Shown piece after piece: positions 26,388 to 35,031 of a stretch of DNA of 36,319 nt (positions are counted from its first letter, which is position 1; each line of letters opens with the position of its first letter). This stretch comes from an uncultured Saccharophagus sp. (GTDB lineage Bacteria; Pseudomonadota; Gammaproteobacteria; Pseudomonadales; Cellvibrionaceae). The stretch lies in NCBI GenBank assembly GCA_937920545.1, contig CAKZUG010000102.1, positions 1 to 36,319 of the forward strand, written 5' to 3'. The notes under the pieces were generated by a model. The model worked only from the letters and a program-made list of their open reading frames with translations, did no database searches and was not told the origin of the DNA. The translations under genes were made by a program, and so were the position numbers.

Positions 26388-26981
26388 ATGATGACAACAT
26401 CGTCAATGTTGACAGAAGCTTCTGCTACGCCTGCTGCTCATTTGCAACCCATTATAGTGGGTGCGCTTGAGTCTTTGAGTCAAGTTCATAAGCTGCTAAG
26501 TGATATATCCCAAGAGCAGTACGTGCATATATGTACGCCTCATATGCAAAGCCCAATGGGAAGTCATGTTAGGCATGTGCTAGATATGTTTTATGCGTTT
26601 AAATTGGGTGTAATCAATGATGAAGTTATTGATTATGATTTAAGGCGGCGTGGTGCGGCCATTGAGACGTCGCTTGTTGCGGCATTGGTTGATATTACTC
26701 ATACCATTGAGTGGATCGATAGTATGTTTTCGTCTGCGGGTACGCTAAGTACGGCCCTAGAGCAGGTTGTTAGTGTTAAAACCGAGGTGTGTTTGTCGTG
26801 TACGGTTTCTGTTCATGTTGAATCAAATCTGGGGCGTGAATTAATATTTGTGGCTAGCCATGCTGTGCATCATTTTGCGCTGCTGGCCACAATCGCTAAA
26901 TTACAGGGTGTTTGTCTTGACGACAACTTCGGTGTAGCGCCCGCCACACGTACTTTTTTGCGCCAAGAACGGGTCGAATAA
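26388..26981 (+). CDS. DinB-like metal-binding protein
   Basis: A 197-residue helical-bundle protein of the DinB/YfiT-like superfamily. MGSHVRHVLDMFYAF holds the first His pair and VASHAVHHFALLATI the second, matching the three-His metal site of DinB-type proteins. DYDLRRRGAAIETS lies between them. Its enzymatic role is unknown; related folds include thiol-dependent transferases. The stop overlaps the ATG of the NRDE gene by one base (TAATG), so the two are translationally coupled, a pairing that suggests a shared function. Confidence 0.78.
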   Translation: MMTTSSMLTEASATPAAHLQPIIVGALESLSQVHKLLSDISQEQYVHICTPHMQSPMGSHVRHVLDMFYAFKLGVINDEVIDYDLRRRGAAIETSLVAALVDITHTIEWIDSMFSSAGTLSTALEQVVSVKTEVCLSCTVSVHVESNLGRELIFVASHAVHHFALLATIAKLQGVCLDDNFGVAPATRTFLRQERVE

Positions 26982-27724
26982 TGTGTACTTTAAGCTGGCT
27001 ATATACTCCAGCAGGTTGCGAGATATTTTTTAACCGTGATGAGCAGCGCGCCCGTGCTGATGCTTTGCCGTTAACGGTTAAAAATGGTGCTGCGTACCCT
27101 GTTGACCCTCAAGGCGGGGGCACATGGATAGGTGCTAATGCTAGTGGTTTAGCTTTTGCATTGCTTAATTTTTATCAGGGTTGTTTGCCTAACGGTAAAG
27201 ATGGCAAAGTATCTAAGCTCATTTCTCGTGGGGCGATTATTACTCGGCTGGTAAAGTGCGAGAGCCTTTGCGATGTTAAAATGACGTTTGAAGTGTTTGA
27301 TCTGACTCAATTTGCGCCTTTTTCGCTATGCGTGTTTACGCCTATTTCGCAAGTATTATGGCAGTGGACAGGGAGTAAACTGCATATTGACCCAACTATT
27401 GTCAGCCCAATGACGTCGTCGTCGGTGCATTTTGACGAAGTGCATGCTTCACGGTTGCATGAGTATGCACGGCTGCCTGCTATTACTCGCCAATCTCTTT
27501 TTGAGTACCATACGCGACATCAGCCCGAAAAAAGTTATAAAAGTGTCTGTATGCATCGTAGGGACGCTAAATCAGTTAGTTTTACGCACATTAATTTGCA
27601 GCCAAATCAGGCTGTTATGCGTTACCACAACCATTCTCCATGCACGCTAAACAGTTATGATACGTTTTTAGCGCTTAAACCCGAAGTGTTAGAGCGCTGC
27701 TTGGTCGATCACGAGCAAGTGTAG
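26981..27724 (+). CDS. NRDE (TANGO2-like) family protein
   Basis: A 247-residue member of the NRDE family, named for its Asn-Arg-Asp-Glu motif, here FFNRDEQRAR at residues ~17-26. The N-terminus MCTLSW places a Cys at position 2, as in the eukaryotic homologue TANGO2. The next conserved segment is DPQGGGTWIGANASGLAFALLNFY. The molecular role is unsettled; TANGO2 relatives have been linked to heme or lipid handling. It overlaps the DinB-like gene by 1 base. Its stop is only 5 bases from the stop of the convergent PTPS-like gene, with no room for a separate terminator. Confidence 0.88.
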   Translation: MCTLSWLYTPAGCEIFFNRDEQRARADALPLTVKNGAAYPVDPQGGGTWIGANASGLAFALLNFYQGCLPNGKDGKVSKLISRGAIITRLVKCESLCDVKMTFEVFDLTQFAPFSLCVFTPISQVLWQWTGSKLHIDPTIVSPMTSSSVHFDEVHASRLHEYARLPAITRQSLFEYHTRHQPEKSYKSVCMHRRDAKSVSFTHINLQPNQAVMRYHNHSPCTLNSYDTFLALKPEVLERCLVDHEQV

Positions 27725-27729
27725 TTTTT

Positions 27730-28566
27730 CTAGATGGTTACAATTGCGCCCTTTGCTATGCCTTCATACGCCTTAACGGTAAAGTTATCTTGAGGGTGTT
27801 GGTGTTTGAGGGTGCTGGCAATGTGAGATGCAATAAATTCGACAGTGGTGTCTGTGTCGATAATATCGACACAGCTTGCAGGTAGGCTTAGCGTGAATTC
27901 ACCTTGGTCGGCGCGGTAGGCAAAATCAATTTGGCTACTTGATTGCTGAAGGATGTCGCTACGCGTTGCAATATAAATATCCGCCCAATTGGATGCCTGC
28001 TTTTGCATATCCGTTACCGATAGCTCACCATTGCGCCATATTTCAATTTTAGATCTGTGGCCGTGAGCGATGCGCTGACAATTACCTTTGTGCTTTTTTA
28101 GTCCGTGACTGTAGTGGTAAAAGGGGGTGGCGATCGCTTCTGGTTCAAAACTTAACGTAATGTTGGCCACACCCTCGCCAAAGTGATCGCGTAGAGCGCG
28201 CTTGCAGTGTTCTGCAATGCTATGCGGGGTGATGTCTGTTGCATCAACAAGTGTTATGGCTTGGTGGGGGCTACTAATTGCAATATGCTTGTTATCGTAA
28301 CGCCATTCTAGGCTTGTGTTTAACGTGTTTTGACTCAGATTTTGTGTGCAATTTGATGTTTTGGGTACAAGTAGGCAATGGTCAATATACGTGTCTAGCC
28401 ATGTGCGCAGTGTTTTTTTAACAATACCAAAATCGCATACCATACCGTTACTATCCAGCTCGCCATCAAGCACAATACTGGCAAGCCATGTTTCGCCAAT
28501 AAGGCCACGAGTTGGGTGGAAATAACTGAAATCGACATTGGTTAAGTTGTTAACAAATAATTGCAT
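27730..28566 (-). CDS. Two-module 6-pyruvoyl/6-carboxytetrahydropterin synthase-like protein
   Basis: A 278-residue protein, about twice the size of QueD. The first half (FSYFHPTRGLIGETWLASIVLDGELDSNGMVCDFGIVKKTL ... YIDHCLL) has the GMV-DFG and DH motifs of PTPS/QueD, but IGETW stands where the zinc HGH should be. The second half (FYHYSHGLKKHKGNCQRIAHGH) has the zinc histidines H154, H168 and H170 and a candidate catalytic C163. It lacks a GMVxDF motif and ends VKAYEGIAKGAI, like QueD C-termini. The two modules may together form one kind of active site. The pathway (queuosine, pterin or other) is unknown; no que genes lie nearby. The ATG at 28566 has a weak ribosome site. Confidence 0.72.
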   Translation of the reverse strand: MQLFVNNLTNVDFSYFHPTRGLIGETWLASIVLDGELDSNGMVCDFGIVKKTLRTWLDTYIDHCLLVPKTSNCTQNLSQNTLNTSLEWRYDNKHIAISSPHQAITLVDATDITPHSIAEHCKRALRDHFGEGVANITLSFEPEAIATPFYHYSHGLKKHKGNCQRIAHGHRSKIEIWRNGELSVTDMQKQASNWADIYIATRSDILQQSSSQIDFAYRADQGEFTLSLPASCVDIIDTDTTVEFIASHIASTLKHQHPQDNFTVKAYEGIAKGAIVTI

Positions 28567-28750
28567 AGCTTGCGGGTATCTTTAGATCTGTTTTATGGGG
28601 GAGTAATTGTAGCGTATTCGGCTTTAATTGCGCAGCGAATTTTATGGGTAGTGCGAGTTTAAGCTATAGCAAAGTAAAGCGATGCGGTGATTGCATCGCT
28701 AGTGGCATCTAGACCGCTATTGTATTTGAGGTATTTTTTGAATGTGTGTG

Positions 28751-29107
28751 TTAACACGCTTTAATTTCAGGCGCGGATGGAAAGTTTAATACGACTGCGT
28801 TCACGATGGTTTGTCTGGGGGGGGGCGTGCTTTGTTTTTTGTCCAGGTTTAATCCTGCTAGAGCATCATTAAGTTCATGTAATGATTCATGCATCTTTTT
28901 AGAGATCGCAATGCATCTGCTCAATGGCGTTTTATGGCGCCTACGCTCACCGTCTATTTGAAATTGTAAACCGCGTAAACGTTGTTGTTGTTCGGTTGGG
29001 GCGTTGTCGATAAGTTTCTCTATTTCACTTTTCCGCCAGGCTTCTAATTGTGCCGGGTTGTTTTGTGCAAGATCTTTAAGTTCATCAAATGATGGCCAGT
29101 TAGACAT
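28751..29107 (-). CDS. DUF3135 family protein
   Basis: A 118-residue soluble protein of unknown function. WPSFDELKDLAQNNPAQLEAWRKSEIEKLI and LRGLQFQIDGERRRHKTPLSRCIAISKKMHESLHEL follow the DUF3135 pattern. GGAGG six bases before ATG 29107 supports the start. The C-terminal tail (KKQSTPPPRQT) is encoded by a run of nine C residues (G on +, 28817-28825). Slippage there would alter only the poorly conserved end of the protein. Confidence 0.82.
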   Translation of the reverse strand: MSNWPSFDELKDLAQNNPAQLEAWRKSEIEKLIDNAPTEQQQRLRGLQFQIDGERRRHKTPLSRCIAISKKMHESLHELNDALAGLNLDKKQSTPPPRQTIVNAVVLNFPSAPEIKAC

Positions 29108-29409
29108 GGTGTGCCTCCAAAATAGACATAAATAAAATGTAAGAGTATGTATCTTTGGTCGCTTAGATTGGCGCGATAATCATCTCTCGTTGATTAAAAA
29201 TGATACTATCAGAGTTGTGCATGTTATGTGAGTAAAGAATGCTAGATCGGTAAGTTATATGTCGAAATTTGCAAAGAGGTTCTCAAGACATATATTTTGT
29301 CTTATTTCTTTTGTTATTCTGAGTGTCTTGTCATCCAGTTGTCCCTATAAATGCCGTATCTTGTTTGTGTATTTACCGTTTTTACAGTGTATAAATAAGG
29401 GGTGTGGAG
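29108..29409. other. Divergent gap between DUF3135 gene and nudL
   Basis: Promoter-bearing gap of 302 bases. A hairpin AAGACA-TATATTT-TGTCTT lies at 29285-29303, followed by a T-rich tail. The track ORF 29259-29450 (63 aa) falls here, overlaps the nudL start and is not called as a gene. Confidence 0.4.
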
Positions 29410-29973
29410 ATGCATGTTCAGCGTCGTGCAGCGGTTATTGTCTTAATTAAAAATATCAATGGGCAGGATTGTGTACTGTTAACTAAGCGTGCCGTGTCTT
29501 TGCGTTCGCATTCGGGTGAAGTTGCACTGCCAGGTGGTAAGTATGACGATACTGACATCAATCTGCGTGCAACGGCATTACGCGAGGCGCATGAAGAGGT
29601 AAATGCTAATCCCTGCGATGTGGATATATTCAAGGCGCTAGCGCCTAGTTATTCACGGGCGAATATTTACGTTAAGCCTTTTGTGGCAAGGCTAAATAAA
29701 GATGAGCACATTAAGGCAAACCCTAGTGAAGTGGCCGATATTTTTTGGGTGCCTATTGCTTTCTTCTTGGAGGATCAGCGCCTGCGTACCGATACAGCAT
29801 GTATTAAAGGGCGTGACTTTTGGGCACCCGCATATGCCTTTGGTCAGCATGTTATATGGGGGTTAACGGCGCGAATTATTGTCGATATGTTAAATAAGTG
29901 CTACAGAGCGAATATTGTTAAACAGCAAAAGCGGCCTGTTGAAATGAGTCGGGCGCTGATGCTGGCGAGCTAG
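29410..29973 (+). CDS. CoA pyrophosphatase-like Nudix hydrolase (NudL family)
   Basis: Predicted to cleave CoA or related nucleotides to 3',5'-ADP and 4'-phosphopantetheine. Residues ~22-45 carry the NudL/UPF0035 signature LLTKRAVSLRSHSGEVALPGG, followed by the Nudix box ending ALREAHEEV (REx2EE; the usual Gly after EEx is Asn). SPRxxV-like substrate-loop residues are not obvious. The ORF track starts at GTG 29404. AAGGGG seven bases before ATG 29410 favours that start (187 aa). It faces corB, about 100 bases away. Confidence 0.9.
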   Translation: MHVQRRAAVIVLIKNINGQDCVLLTKRAVSLRSHSGEVALPGGKYDDTDINLRATALREAHEEVNANPCDVDIFKALAPSYSRANIYVKPFVARLNKDEHIKANPSEVADIFWVPIAFFLEDQRLRTDTACIKGRDFWAPAYAFGQHVIWGLTARIIVDMLNKCYRANIVKQQKRPVEMSRALMLAS

Positions 29974-30074
29974 CCGTTAATGATTATTTTACTTGCACTG
30001 AGAGGGGTTTTTTGCATGTCGTCCTTATCTGCATGGGCGATGGGGTGGAGTCTTTACCCGCTTAGGTTTATTCG

Positions 30075-31346
30075 TTAATGCATCGTTACTTTTACTTTTT
30101 CTATCCGCGTTTCTGATATGTCTGTAAGCTCAAAGCGGTAGCCTGCAATTTCAAAACTAACAATAGCGTCTGGTATGTTTTCTAAGTGCTCTAATATAAT
30201 GCCGTTAATCGTTTTAGGGCCGTCAATGGGTAAATCCCAGTCTAGGTGTTTATTTACCTCTCTTATCGACGTTGACCCATCAATTTTGTACCACTTGTTG
30301 CTCAACGGCACAATATCTTCTTCTTCTTTATCGTCGGCTGCATCTGTTGAGAAGTCGCCTACAATTTCTTCTAGTAAGTCAACTAGGGTGGCAATACCCA
30401 CCACTTCGCCGTATTCATTCACCGCAATCGCTGTGCGCCGCTTTTCTTTTTGAAAATTCAGAAGTTGCGTGGAGAGCGAGGTGGACTCGGGTACAAAATA
30501 AGGGGTGCTTAGGTTATCGCGTATAGCTTCATGTGTGATGGTGTCGTCACTGCCGTTAATAAATCGTGCAGCGTTGCGAAGATGTAAAATGCCAATGACA
30601 TTGTTAATGTCGCCTTCAAAAACAGGTAGTCGAGTGTACTCGGTTGTGCGGATGAAGTGCATGATGTTTTTTATGTCATGTGTCATATCGATGCCGACTA
30701 CGTCGTTACGCGGCACCATAATGTCCTCAACTGTCGCTTTAGCCAAATCCAGCACATTAAGCAGCATGCCTTGGTGTTGGTCGGGTATCAGTTCGCCAGC
30801 TTCGTTAACGACTGTGCGCAATTCTTCTGGGTGCAGGTTGTCTGATAAATTACTGTTGTTGAGGTCTATGCCCAACACTTTTGCCAGCGCCTTGGAAATT
30901 ATATTCACTAAAAATACAAACGGAAAAAGTACAATTAATAAAAAGTGCAGGGCAAAGCTAGCAGGAAAAGCGATTTTTTCTGGGTAAAGCGCTGCAATCG
31001 ACTTGGGAGTGACTTCGGCAAAAATAAGAATAATAAAGGTTAATAAAATAGGCAGTAATGCAATAACCAATGCTTCGCTTAAAAAGCGTTCAGCAATAAC
31101 GGTCGCGACCATGGTAAGTAAAATATTAACAAGGTTGTTTCCAATTAAAATAACGCCTATGAGCTTGTCGGGCTTGGCAAGCAGGCTGGATGCTTTAATT
31201 GCTGCGCGGTGCTCTTGATTCACCATATGCCGCAAGCGATATTTGTTAAGTGAAAGCATGCCTGTTTCTGAGCTAGAGAAAAAAGCAGAGCTAAAGATAA
31301 GGGCAATAAACAGACCGACTAGTAACTCGGTAGAGACAGCGTCCAA
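30075..31346 (-). CDS. corB: CNNM/CorB-type membrane protein (DUF21-CBS-CorC)
   Basis: Inner-membrane protein of the CNNM/HlyC-CorC family, linked to Mg2+ export or cobalt resistance. Residues 1-~190 are the DUF21 membrane domain (FFSSSETGMLSLNKYRLRHM, ILIGNNLVNILLTM, FAEVTPKSIAALYPE). Residues ~205-330 hold two CBS motifs (MVPRNDVVGIDM, YTRLPVFEGDINNVIGILH, AIAVNEYGEVVGIATLVDLLEEIVGDF). The last ~85 residues are the CorC_HlyC domain. The 423-residue length is normal for YfjD/CorB. The start is TTG 31346; no ATG lies nearby in frame. The corB-ypjD pair, divergent from ffh, is the E. coli arrangement. Confidence 0.93.
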   Translation of the reverse strand: MDAVSTELLVGLFIALIFSSAFFSSSETGMLSLNKYRLRHMVNQEHRAAIKASSLLAKPDKLIGVILIGNNLVNILLTMVATVIAERFLSEALVIALLPILLTFIILIFAEVTPKSIAALYPEKIAFPASFALHFLLIVLFPFVFLVNIISKALAKVLGIDLNNSNLSDNLHPEELRTVVNEAGELIPDQHQGMLLNVLDLAKATVEDIMVPRNDVVGIDMTHDIKNIMHFIRTTEYTRLPVFEGDINNVIGILHLRNAARFINGSDDTITHEAIRDNLSTPYFVPESTSLSTQLLNFQKEKRRTAIAVNEYGEVVGIATLVDLLEEIVGDFSTDAADDKEEEDIVPLSNKWYKIDGSTSIREVNKHLDWDLPIDGPKTINGIILEHLENIPDAIVSFEIAGYRFELTDISETRIEKVKVTMH

Positions 31347-31444
31347 TGTGGTAGTAACCTATATAATTTGAGTGCGTTAATCTTGAACCAGAAATCGTTA
31401 TCAAGCAAGGTGAAAACATGTTTTATATGGGGAGGTTAACACGC

Positions 31445-32254
31445 TCAACTAGTTGTTAATATCAACTCCAAAACAAATTTGGTGCCAAAATAAGCGAGCA
31501 TCAGTAAGCAAAAGCCAGAAAGTACCCATTTAGTTGCTGTAGTGCCTCTCCAGCCATAACGAAATCTCCCCCAAATGAGTACGCTATATATTGCGGCAGA
31601 CATAATAGAGAAAAGTGTTTTGTGGGCAAGTTGTTGCGCAAAGAGGTTGTCAATAAAAATAACACCTGTGGCCACTGATACACAAAGTAACCCAGCCCCC
31701 AAGCCAATTACCTCAAATAAAAGTTTGTCCATTGTTTGCAGTGGAGGGAGTACGCGCAATACTTTGCGCGCAGTGTGGTGTTTGAGTTGGTACTCTTGGT
31801 AGGTAAGGAGTAAAGCTTGAAGTGTTGCGATGGTTAAAAGGCTGTATGCCAATATTGACGATAATATATGTGCTGCAATACCCGCTGATAAATCAATAGG
31901 GTGCTCGCTCGTTTGCCCCAGTAATGTATGGGCTAAAATCGCTATCACGTTAAGTGGGAGTAACAGTATAAAAAGCGAGAAAACTGATTTTTTTAGGCTG
32001 CTAATTAACAGCAGTAAGTTAATGACAACAAATAGCAGTAGAACCATTTTAAAAAAACCAAAATCAAAACCTTGGTGCTCTGTGATGCTAGAGGTTGTTA
32101 TGTAGCAGTGTAAAGCGATAGCTAAGGAGACGCCAAGTCTTAAGTATTTGGGTGGGAGCCGTAGATTTTGCGTTGTAGGCAATATCATTGATAGCCATAA
32201 AATACCATATAGGCTTGCCGTGCTCAGGCTTAGAAAAGTCATCCTAACGTCCAA
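31445..32254 (-). CDS. ypjD: YpjD-like inner-membrane protein (CcsA/CytC-assembly family)
   Basis: Multi-pass membrane protein of about 265 residues with eight or so hydrophobic segments, from LYGILWLSMILP to FGTKFVLELIL. It belongs to the cytochrome c assembly (CcsA/CcmC-like) family, by length, topology and the LAAHILSSILAYSLLTIATLQALLL-type region (here AGIAAHILSS). Histidines in that segment could bind heme. Its role in E. coli is not well established. The start is unclear: TTG 32254 in the track, or ATG 32242 (MTFLSLSTASL), which fits family N-termini better but has AGG directly against it. It is divergent from ffh, as in enterics. Confidence 0.85.
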   Translation of the reverse strand: MDVRMTFLSLSTASLYGILWLSMILPTTQNLRLPPKYLRLGVSLAIALHCYITTSSITEHQGFDFGFFKMVLLLFVVINLLLLISSLKKSVFSLFILLLPLNVIAILAHTLLGQTSEHPIDLSAGIAAHILSSILAYSLLTIATLQALLLTYQEYQLKHHTARKVLRVLPPLQTMDKLLFEVIGLGAGLLCVSVATGVIFIDNLFAQQLAHKTLFSIMSAAIYSVLIWGRFRYGWRGTTATKWVLSGFCLLMLAYFGTKFVLELILTTS

Positions 32255-32656
32255 TTATTTTGCTTAGTGGTCTACGCATTGATTTAAGGAGCATTGATTA
32301 CGCAACATTGATTACATAATAAAAATGGCAAAGTGTATAAATGTTGTTTTAAATGGGTTTCATTTTAGTGCGGTTAGCGTTATATGCTGACAAGATTAAC
32401 TATTGTGGAGCAATAATGCTATAGGAAATGTCATTTCGCGCAAAGCGCAATGCCGCTTGATTGTCAGACAGGTTAAGGGTTTATGCTTTTGTTGTTTTTT
32501 CATGTTATTCGGTGTGGCCTCAAGTACGGTGTATTTTACTATAGTTATAACTCGCCGATATGACTATAATCACCCCACATATTTGGGGCGGCGTCATTTT
32601 CATGCGCTATAGTTCGCCTCTGTTATTAATCGATAATTTAAAAAGATGCCTGTGTT
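32255..32656. promoter_or_regulatory. ypjD-ffh divergent promoter region
   Basis: This 402-base AT-rich gap must contain the ffh promoter. TATAAT at 32565-32570 is a perfect -10 hexamer about 85 bases before the ffh ATG, though the matching -35 is poor. A small CCCCA/TGGGG hairpin follows at about 32572-32587. The track ORF 32403-32612 has no recognisable homology and is not called. I saw no 4.5S RNA signature here. Confidence 0.45.
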
Positions 32657-34036
32657 ATGTTTGAATCTCTATCGGAACGCTTGTCTAAATCACTTAAAAA
32701 AATAACCGGTAAAGCCCGCCTTAATCACGATAATATCCAAGAGGCGCTGCGCGATGTGCGTAAAGCATTATTGGAGGCCGATGTTGCATTACCTGTTGTT
32801 AAAGAGTTTATTAACCACGTGCGTAAGCGTGCTCAGGGTGTTGAGGTGTCACAAGCTCTTAACCCAGGCCAACAATTTTTAAAAATTGTAGAGGGCGAGC
32901 TTACTAGTATTATGGGTGAGGCGAACGAGTCGCTTAACCTAGCTGCTCAGCCGCCCGCGGTTGTGCTTATGGCGGGCTTACAAGGTGCGGGTAAAACCAC
33001 ATCGGTGGCCAAATTAGCCAAGTACTTAATCGAGCGTGAAAAGAAAAAAGTCATGGTGGTGAGTGCCGATGTTTATCGACCAGCAGCCATCGAGCAGCTT
33101 GATACTCTCGCTCAAGAAGTTGGCGCGGTGTTTTACCCCTCCACGCCCGATCAAAAGCCTGTCAATATTGCTAAAGATGCATTAGCGCAAGCTAAAAAAG
33201 TACATGCCGACGTGTTGCTTGTTGATACCGCAGGCCGTCTGCATATTGATAGTGACCTAATGGACGAAATTCAGCAAATTTATAGCGCTGTTAACCCTAT
33301 TGAAACCCTGTTTGTCATTGATGCCATGATTGGTCAAGATGCCGTTAATACGGCTAAAGCGTTTAATGATGCTTTAGCGCTAACCGGTGTGATTCTAACC
33401 AAAACAGACGGCGATGCACGCGGCGGCGCGGCGTTATCGGTACGCCATATTACGGGTAAGCCAATTAAGTTTTTAGGTGTAGGTGAAAAAACCGATGCGT
33501 TAGAGCCTTTCCATCCCGAGCGTTTAGCGTCTCGTATTTTGGGTATGGGCGATATTATGTCGCTTATCGAACAGGCCGAGCAAAAAATAGATAAAGACAA
33601 AGCCGAAAAGCTGGTTCAAAAAGTTAAAAAAGGCCAAAAGTTCGACTTAGAAGATTTGCGTGATCAGTTAGAGCAGATGCAAAATATGGGCGGTATGTCG
33701 TCTATGTTAGAGAAGTTACCGGGTATGGGTAACATGGCCAAAATGGCCGAGGATACCAAGGTCACAAGCCAGTTTGGCCGCATGACTGCACTTATAGATT
33801 CTATGACGCCAGCAGAGCGCCGTAATCCAGATATTCTAAATGGCTCACGTAAGCGCCGTATTACTGTAGGCTCTGGGACGCAGATTCAGGATCTTAATCG
33901 ATTACTTAAGCAGCATAAGCAAATGAGTAAAATGATGAAGAAAATGAAGGGCGGCGGCATGCAAAAAATGATGCGCGGAATGGGCGGCATGTTGCCCGGC
34001 GGTGGCGGTGGTTTGCCCCCTGGATTTGGCCAGTAG
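32657..34036 (+). CDS. ffh: Signal recognition particle GTPase Ffh
   Basis: Protein subunit of the SRP: binds signal sequences of nascent membrane proteins and 4.5S RNA, and docks with FtsY. At 459 residues it has normal length. N domain 1-~90 (MFESLSERLSKSLKKITGKARL). The G domain has G1 GLQGAGKTTSVAKLAKYL (~107-124), DVYRPAAIEQL, DTAGR and TKTDGDARGGAALS. A Met-rich M domain follows (QMQNMGGMSSMLEKLPGMGNMAKM ... RKRRITVGSGTQIQDLNRLLKQ), ending in a Gly/Met tail. The start is ATG 32657. It leads the ffh-rpsP-rimM-trmD-rplS block. Confidence 0.98.
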   Translation: MFESLSERLSKSLKKITGKARLNHDNIQEALRDVRKALLEADVALPVVKEFINHVRKRAQGVEVSQALNPGQQFLKIVEGELTSIMGEANESLNLAAQPPAVVLMAGLQGAGKTTSVAKLAKYLIEREKKKVMVVSADVYRPAAIEQLDTLAQEVGAVFYPSTPDQKPVNIAKDALAQAKKVHADVLLVDTAGRLHIDSDLMDEIQQIYSAVNPIETLFVIDAMIGQDAVNTAKAFNDALALTGVILTKTDGDARGGAALSVRHITGKPIKFLGVGEKTDALEPFHPERLASRILGMGDIMSLIEQAEQKIDKDKAEKLVQKVKKGQKFDLEDLRDQLEQMQNMGGMSSMLEKLPGMGNMAKMAEDTKVTSQFGRMTALIDSMTPAERRNPDILNGSRKRRITVGSGTQIQDLNRLLKQHKQMSKMMKKMKGGGMQKMMRGMGGMLPGGGGGLPPGFGQ

Positions 34037-34175
34037 GCTATATATTCTACATTGCTGTAAATTTGCTCTATACAAAGCGTAATGTTTGCATTAATATACG
34101 CCGCCTTTCGTGGCTGGTTAGTTTTTATCAGCTTTAACGATAACAGAATTTTTTATCAAAATAGGAAAGACTTAC

Positions 34176-34427
34176 ATGGTAAGCATCAGATTATCACTTG
34201 GCGGTTCAAAGAAGCGTCCATTTTATCATTTTACAGTTTCTGATAGCCGCAAATCACGCGACGGTCGTTTTATTGAGCGTTTAGGTTTTTTTAACCCTAT
34301 CGCACGTGGCCAAGAAGAGCGTATTCGCATCGATACAGACCGTTTAGACTTCTGGGTTAAGCAAGGCGCTCAGTGTTCTCCACGTGTTCTTAAGCTCGTT
34401 AAAGACGCAGCTAAAGTCGCTGCTTAA
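34176..34427 (+). CDS. rpsP: 30S ribosomal protein S16
   Basis: Small-subunit protein needed for 30S assembly. The 83 residues ([41 protein letters not shown]) match S16 throughout; many homologues start MVTIRLARGG. AGGAAAG upstream of ATG 34176 is a good ribosome site. The 139-base gap after ffh probably holds the promoter of the rpsP-rimM-trmD-rplS operon, but I could not place it. Confidence 0.98.
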   Translation: MVSIRLSLGGSKKRPFYHFTVSDSRKSRDGRFIERLGFFNPIARGQEERIRIDTDRLDFWVKQGAQCSPRVLKLVKDAAKVAA

Positions 34428-34468
34428 TACTGTTTAGCCTCAGCTAATATCATTTTTAAAGGTTGCAT

Positions 34469-35008
34469 GTGAATAATCCGCGCTCTAATTTAATTGATGT
34501 TGGCCGTATTTGTGGGGTTTACGGTATTAAAGGCTGGGTAAAAGTTAAATCATTTACTCAGCCAACAGATAACCTGTTTAATTATCCAGCGTTATTTGTA
34601 AAAACACAGCATGGCGTCAAGCCTTGTAAAGTATTATCGTATGAGCAGCGGCCTAAGGGGCATGTTGCACAGTTCGATTTTATAAAAAACAGAACTGACG
34701 CCGAGCATTTAGGCAATGCAACTATTGCAATAGAAAAATCAGCCCTTGTTGAACTGGGTGATGATGATTTCTATTGGCATGATCTTATTGGTCTAAATGT
34801 GATTGCATCGCCCACTTATGATGGTGTGCCATTAGGTGTTGTACACAGCCTAATAGAAACGGGTGCAAATGATGTGCTGGTTGTCAAACCAAATGACCAA
34901 AGTATTGATACGCGCGAGCGTTTGATTCCTTATGTTTTTGGTCAATATATTCAACAAGTGGATGTGCAAGCCAATCAGGTGCATGTCGACTGGGATCCAG
35001 AATTTTAA
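34469..35008 (+). CDS. rimM: 16S rRNA processing protein RimM
   Basis: Assists maturation of the 30S head and binds S19. The N-terminal RimM domain begins [20 protein letters not shown]. The C-terminal PRC-barrel has [13 protein letters not shown] and [14 protein letters not shown]. The track starts at TTG 34463. AAAGG six bases before GTG 34469 makes that start ([12 protein letters not shown], 179 aa) more likely. It is in an operon with rpsP and trmD. Confidence 0.97.
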   Translation: MNNPRSNLIDVGRICGVYGIKGWVKVKSFTQPTDNLFNYPALFVKTQHGVKPCKVLSYEQRPKGHVAQFDFIKNRTDAEHLGNATIAIEKSALVELGDDDFYWHDLIGLNVIASPTYDGVPLGVVHSLIETGANDVLVVKPNDQSIDTRERLIPYVFGQYIQQVDVQANQVHVDWDPEF

Positions 35009-35031
35009 CGCACGAATTCTTTAAGGGCTTG

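Noticed and set aside
29259-29450. 63-aa ORF with a hydrophobic N-terminus and several Cys, lipobox-like LSSSC
   Set aside because: Weak ribosome site, overlaps the nudL start in another frame, no family recognised; chance ORF is the simpler reading.
32403-32612. 69-aa ORF upstream of ffh
   Set aside because: Lies in the promoter gap, no ribosome site or recognisable motif.
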